From JAVJSU01 sp040219275 (GTDB taxonomy: Bacteria; Chloroflexota; Anaerolineae; Aggregatilineales; Phototrophicaceae): a stretch of 16,393 bases of DNA. The position numbers and the translations under genes were made by a program. The stretch lies in NCBI GenBank assembly GCA_040219275.1, contig JAVJSU010000050.1:1-16393 (forward strand). Reading direction: 5' to 3'. Of this stretch, positions 15,305-16,393 are shown one piece after another. Numbering within the stretch: the stretch's first letter is position 1; each line of letters opens with the position of its first letter. Below the pieces are notes generated by a model. The model was given only the letters and a program-made list of their open reading frames with translations. It made no database searches and was not told where the DNA came from.

Positions 15305-16054
15305 ATGACATACTCACTGGTTGGAAAAGTGGCGCTCGTCACCGGTGGCGGTGGCGGAATTGGCAGTGCGATCTGTCATCGGTTAGCGGCTGAAGGCGCA
15401 TTTGTGATAGTCACCTATAACCAGAGCAAAGAAAAAGCGGAACAACTCGCGGGTGAATTATCCGGTAAAAATCATCTGGTGATGCAAGCACCCGTAGATG
15501 ATGGTCTTGCTCAAGTCAAATTAGCGGAAGCCATCCATGACCGCTATGGCACGCTTGATCTGCTAGTCAACAATGCCGGGATAACTAAACCTGTCGCCCA
15601 TCATGATCTTGACAGCCTCACAGACGATCTGATCGATGACATTCTGCGGGTCAATGTGCGCGGCACACTTGCCTCAATCCGTGCTATGAAAGACCTTTTA
15701 AACTCCGGTGATGGGGGCTTAATTATCAATATCAGTTCGATTGCGGCACGTACCGCTGTCGGCAGTAATGTTGCCTACTGTGCAAGCAAGGCGGCAATCG
15801 ACAACATTACCATGAGTCTCGCCCGTGCACTTGCACCTAAAATTCGTGTGGTGAGTGTCGCACCCGGATGGGTCAACGGCGACTACGCACAGCGAATGCC
15901 AGCAGAAATACTGCAACAACAGAGCGATCTGACTCCGCTTGGACGGATCGCAGAAGCAGAAGATGTCGCAGATGCCGTTTATGCCGTCGCCACACAATTA
16001 ACGTTCACTACCGGGGCAATCATTCCCGTTGATGGTGGTAGACCGCTAACATAG
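15305..16054 (+). CDS. Short-chain dehydrogenase/reductase (SDR)
   Basis: A 249-residue classical SDR. The cofactor motif TGGGGGIG is at 13-20, NNAG at 89-92, the helix Asn at 117 (RVNVRG), catalytic Ser in INISS (141-145), and Tyr158/Lys162 in AYCASKAA. The ending IPVDGGRPL is usual for the family. After the second beta-strand there is N-Q-S-K instead of an Asp, which slightly favours NADP(H). It starts 11 bases after the LacI stop, with AAGG upstream, and is last in the operon. It likely oxidises or reduces a hydroxyl/keto group of the pathway intermediate. SDR substrates cannot be told from sequence alone. Confidence 0.93.
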   Translation: MTYSLVGKVALVTGGGGGIGSAICHRLAAEGAFVIVTYNQSKEKAEQLAGELSGKNHLVMQAPVDDGLAQVKLAEAIHDRYGTLDLLVNNAGITKPVAHHDLDSLTDDLIDDILRVNVRGTLASIRAMKDLLNSGDGGLIINISSIAARTAVGSNVAYCASKAAIDNITMSLARALAPKIRVVSVAPGWVNGDYAQRMPAEILQQQSDLTPLGRIAEAEDVADAVYAVATQLTFTTGAIIPVDGGRPLT

Positions 16055-16260
16055 AAAGACCATGTCAGTCTCAGCCTTAATTCATTTTTTGCTTCTTAGT
16101 GCATTTCTGCCTTCTACATCAATCCGTTCTGACAAACACTCCGTTGCGCGATAAAAATCGTAGTTGGCACACGTCAATAAAACATGAGTTTGCTTCAATG
16201 CTATTGCAAACTCACGGAATCTGCACGAAATCAACTTAGTATCTATCCTAGAACTTTCGC
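16055..16260. other. Non-coding stretch between SDR and transposase
   Basis: About 200 bases follow the SDR stop. A 62-codon minus-strand ORF (16082-16270) has no Shine-Dalgarno sequence and no recognisable domain; I leave it out as chance or debris. A T-run (16085-16090) follows the operon end without a good stem before it. A clear hairpin at 16185-16214 is listed separately. The left end of the insertion sequence probably lies somewhere here or slightly downstream, but no terminal repeat can be confirmed because the other end is outside the window. Confidence 0.4.
16185..16214. repeat. 9-bp perfect inverted repeat (hairpin)
   Basis: TGAGTTTGC and GCAAACTCA form a perfect 9-bp stem around a 12-base loop. 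On the plus strand no T-run follows. On the minus strand the stem is followed by TGTTTTATTG, a weak T-rich tail. It might insulate the insertion sequence from outside transcription or be part of an element end; neither is shown. Confidence 0.45.
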
Positions 16261-16291
16261 TTGACAGCACAAAACGGTGATTTGTTATGAT
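16261..16291 (+). promoter_or_regulatory. Promoter-like sequence before the transposase
   Basis: A consensus -35 TTGACA (16261-16266) and a good -10 TATGAT (16286-16291) are 19 bases apart, two more than ideal. The -10 ends 6 bases before the ATG, so a transcript from it would be nearly leaderless. No Shine-Dalgarno sequence is seen. Confidence 0.4.
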
Positions 16292-16297
16292 AGAGAT

Positions 16298-16393
16298 ATG
16301 GTTACGAAAAAAGACTATATCGAATATCTGATTAGCACACCGATCAATTATACCTGCACGAATTTAGCGAAACATCTTGACGATGTGAGCCAT
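16298..16393 (+). CDS. IS701-like transposase, N-terminal 32 codons (cut by window edge)
   Basis: The frame begins at ATG and runs off the window. The 32 residues (MVTKKDYIEYLISTPINYTC, then TNLAKHLDDVSH) follow the N-terminal pattern I recall from IS701-like DDE transposases, where Y-x-x-Y-L-x-S-x-x-N-Y-T-x-T-x-L-A-x-H-L is followed by SHD and an R-Y-L-R segment. That motif sits upstream of the catalytic domain, which is not in the window. It marks the right flank of the catabolic block. Whether it is complete cannot be seen. Confidence 0.6.
   Translation, partial: MVTKKDYIEYLISTPINYTCTNLAKHLDDVSH

Noticed and set aside
16082..16270. 62-codon minus-strand ORF with phrases such as HVLLTCANYDFYRATECL
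   Set aside because: No Shine-Dalgarno sequence, no known domain, and it overlaps the transposase promoter-like sequence. Possibly chance or IS debris.

Overview
The window looks like an accessory catabolic island from a moderate-GC bacterium. The style of the genes (several SnoaL-like proteins, a CUT1 importer, LacI regulators, a sulfopropanediol-dehydrogenase-like HisD relative, IS701-like and integrase-type transposase ends) reminds me of Chloroflexota, Anaerolineae type. There is no rRNA or other marker gene, so this is an impression and not a placement.

Layout. (1) Positions 1-835 hold the 3' end of a transposase (to 206), a doubtful 70-codon ORF that may be a second transposase remnant, and otherwise nothing I can read. 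(2) Positions 836-7831, all on the minus strand, read in transcription order: a two-domain SnoaL-like protein, a sugar-type ABC substrate-binding protein, two permeases, then three more SnoaL-like proteins (one single-domain, two double-domain). That is seven SnoaL-type domains in four genes around one importer. No ABC ATPase is present. (3) Positions 7968-8963, minus strand, encode a LacI-family regulator. (4) Positions 8964-9215 are a divergent control region with two copies of a 20-bp operator (half-site TTTTGCATAC) and one copy of a second operator type (CCGAAA-N4-TTTCG). The other copy of the second type lies before the SnoaL/ABC operon at 7861-7878. (5) Positions 9216-16054, plus strand, form a tightly packed operon: cupin, MetE C-terminal-like zinc protein, alpha/beta hydrolase, HpcH/HpaI aldolase, HisD/HpsN-like dehydrogenase, a second LacI regulator with an unusual C-terminal extension, and an SDR. 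(6) Positions 16055-16393 hold a hairpin, a promoter-like sequence and the first 32 codons of an IS701-like transposase.

How it may work (inference). The CUT1 importer brings in a carbohydrate-like or polyhydroxylated compound and shares an ATPase encoded elsewhere. The SnoaL-like proteins, a family of small alpha+beta-barrel cyclases, isomerases and hydratases, may rearrange or hydrate it. The plus-strand enzymes would then hydrolyse, oxidise and cleave it, ending in an HpcH-type retro-aldol step; the MetE-like protein could handle a thiol- or methyl-linked group. Two LacI regulators and two operator types suggest one substrate signal controls import and another controls breakdown. The substrate cannot be read from the sequence. 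Transposase sequences at both ends suggest the block is mobile or was acquired.
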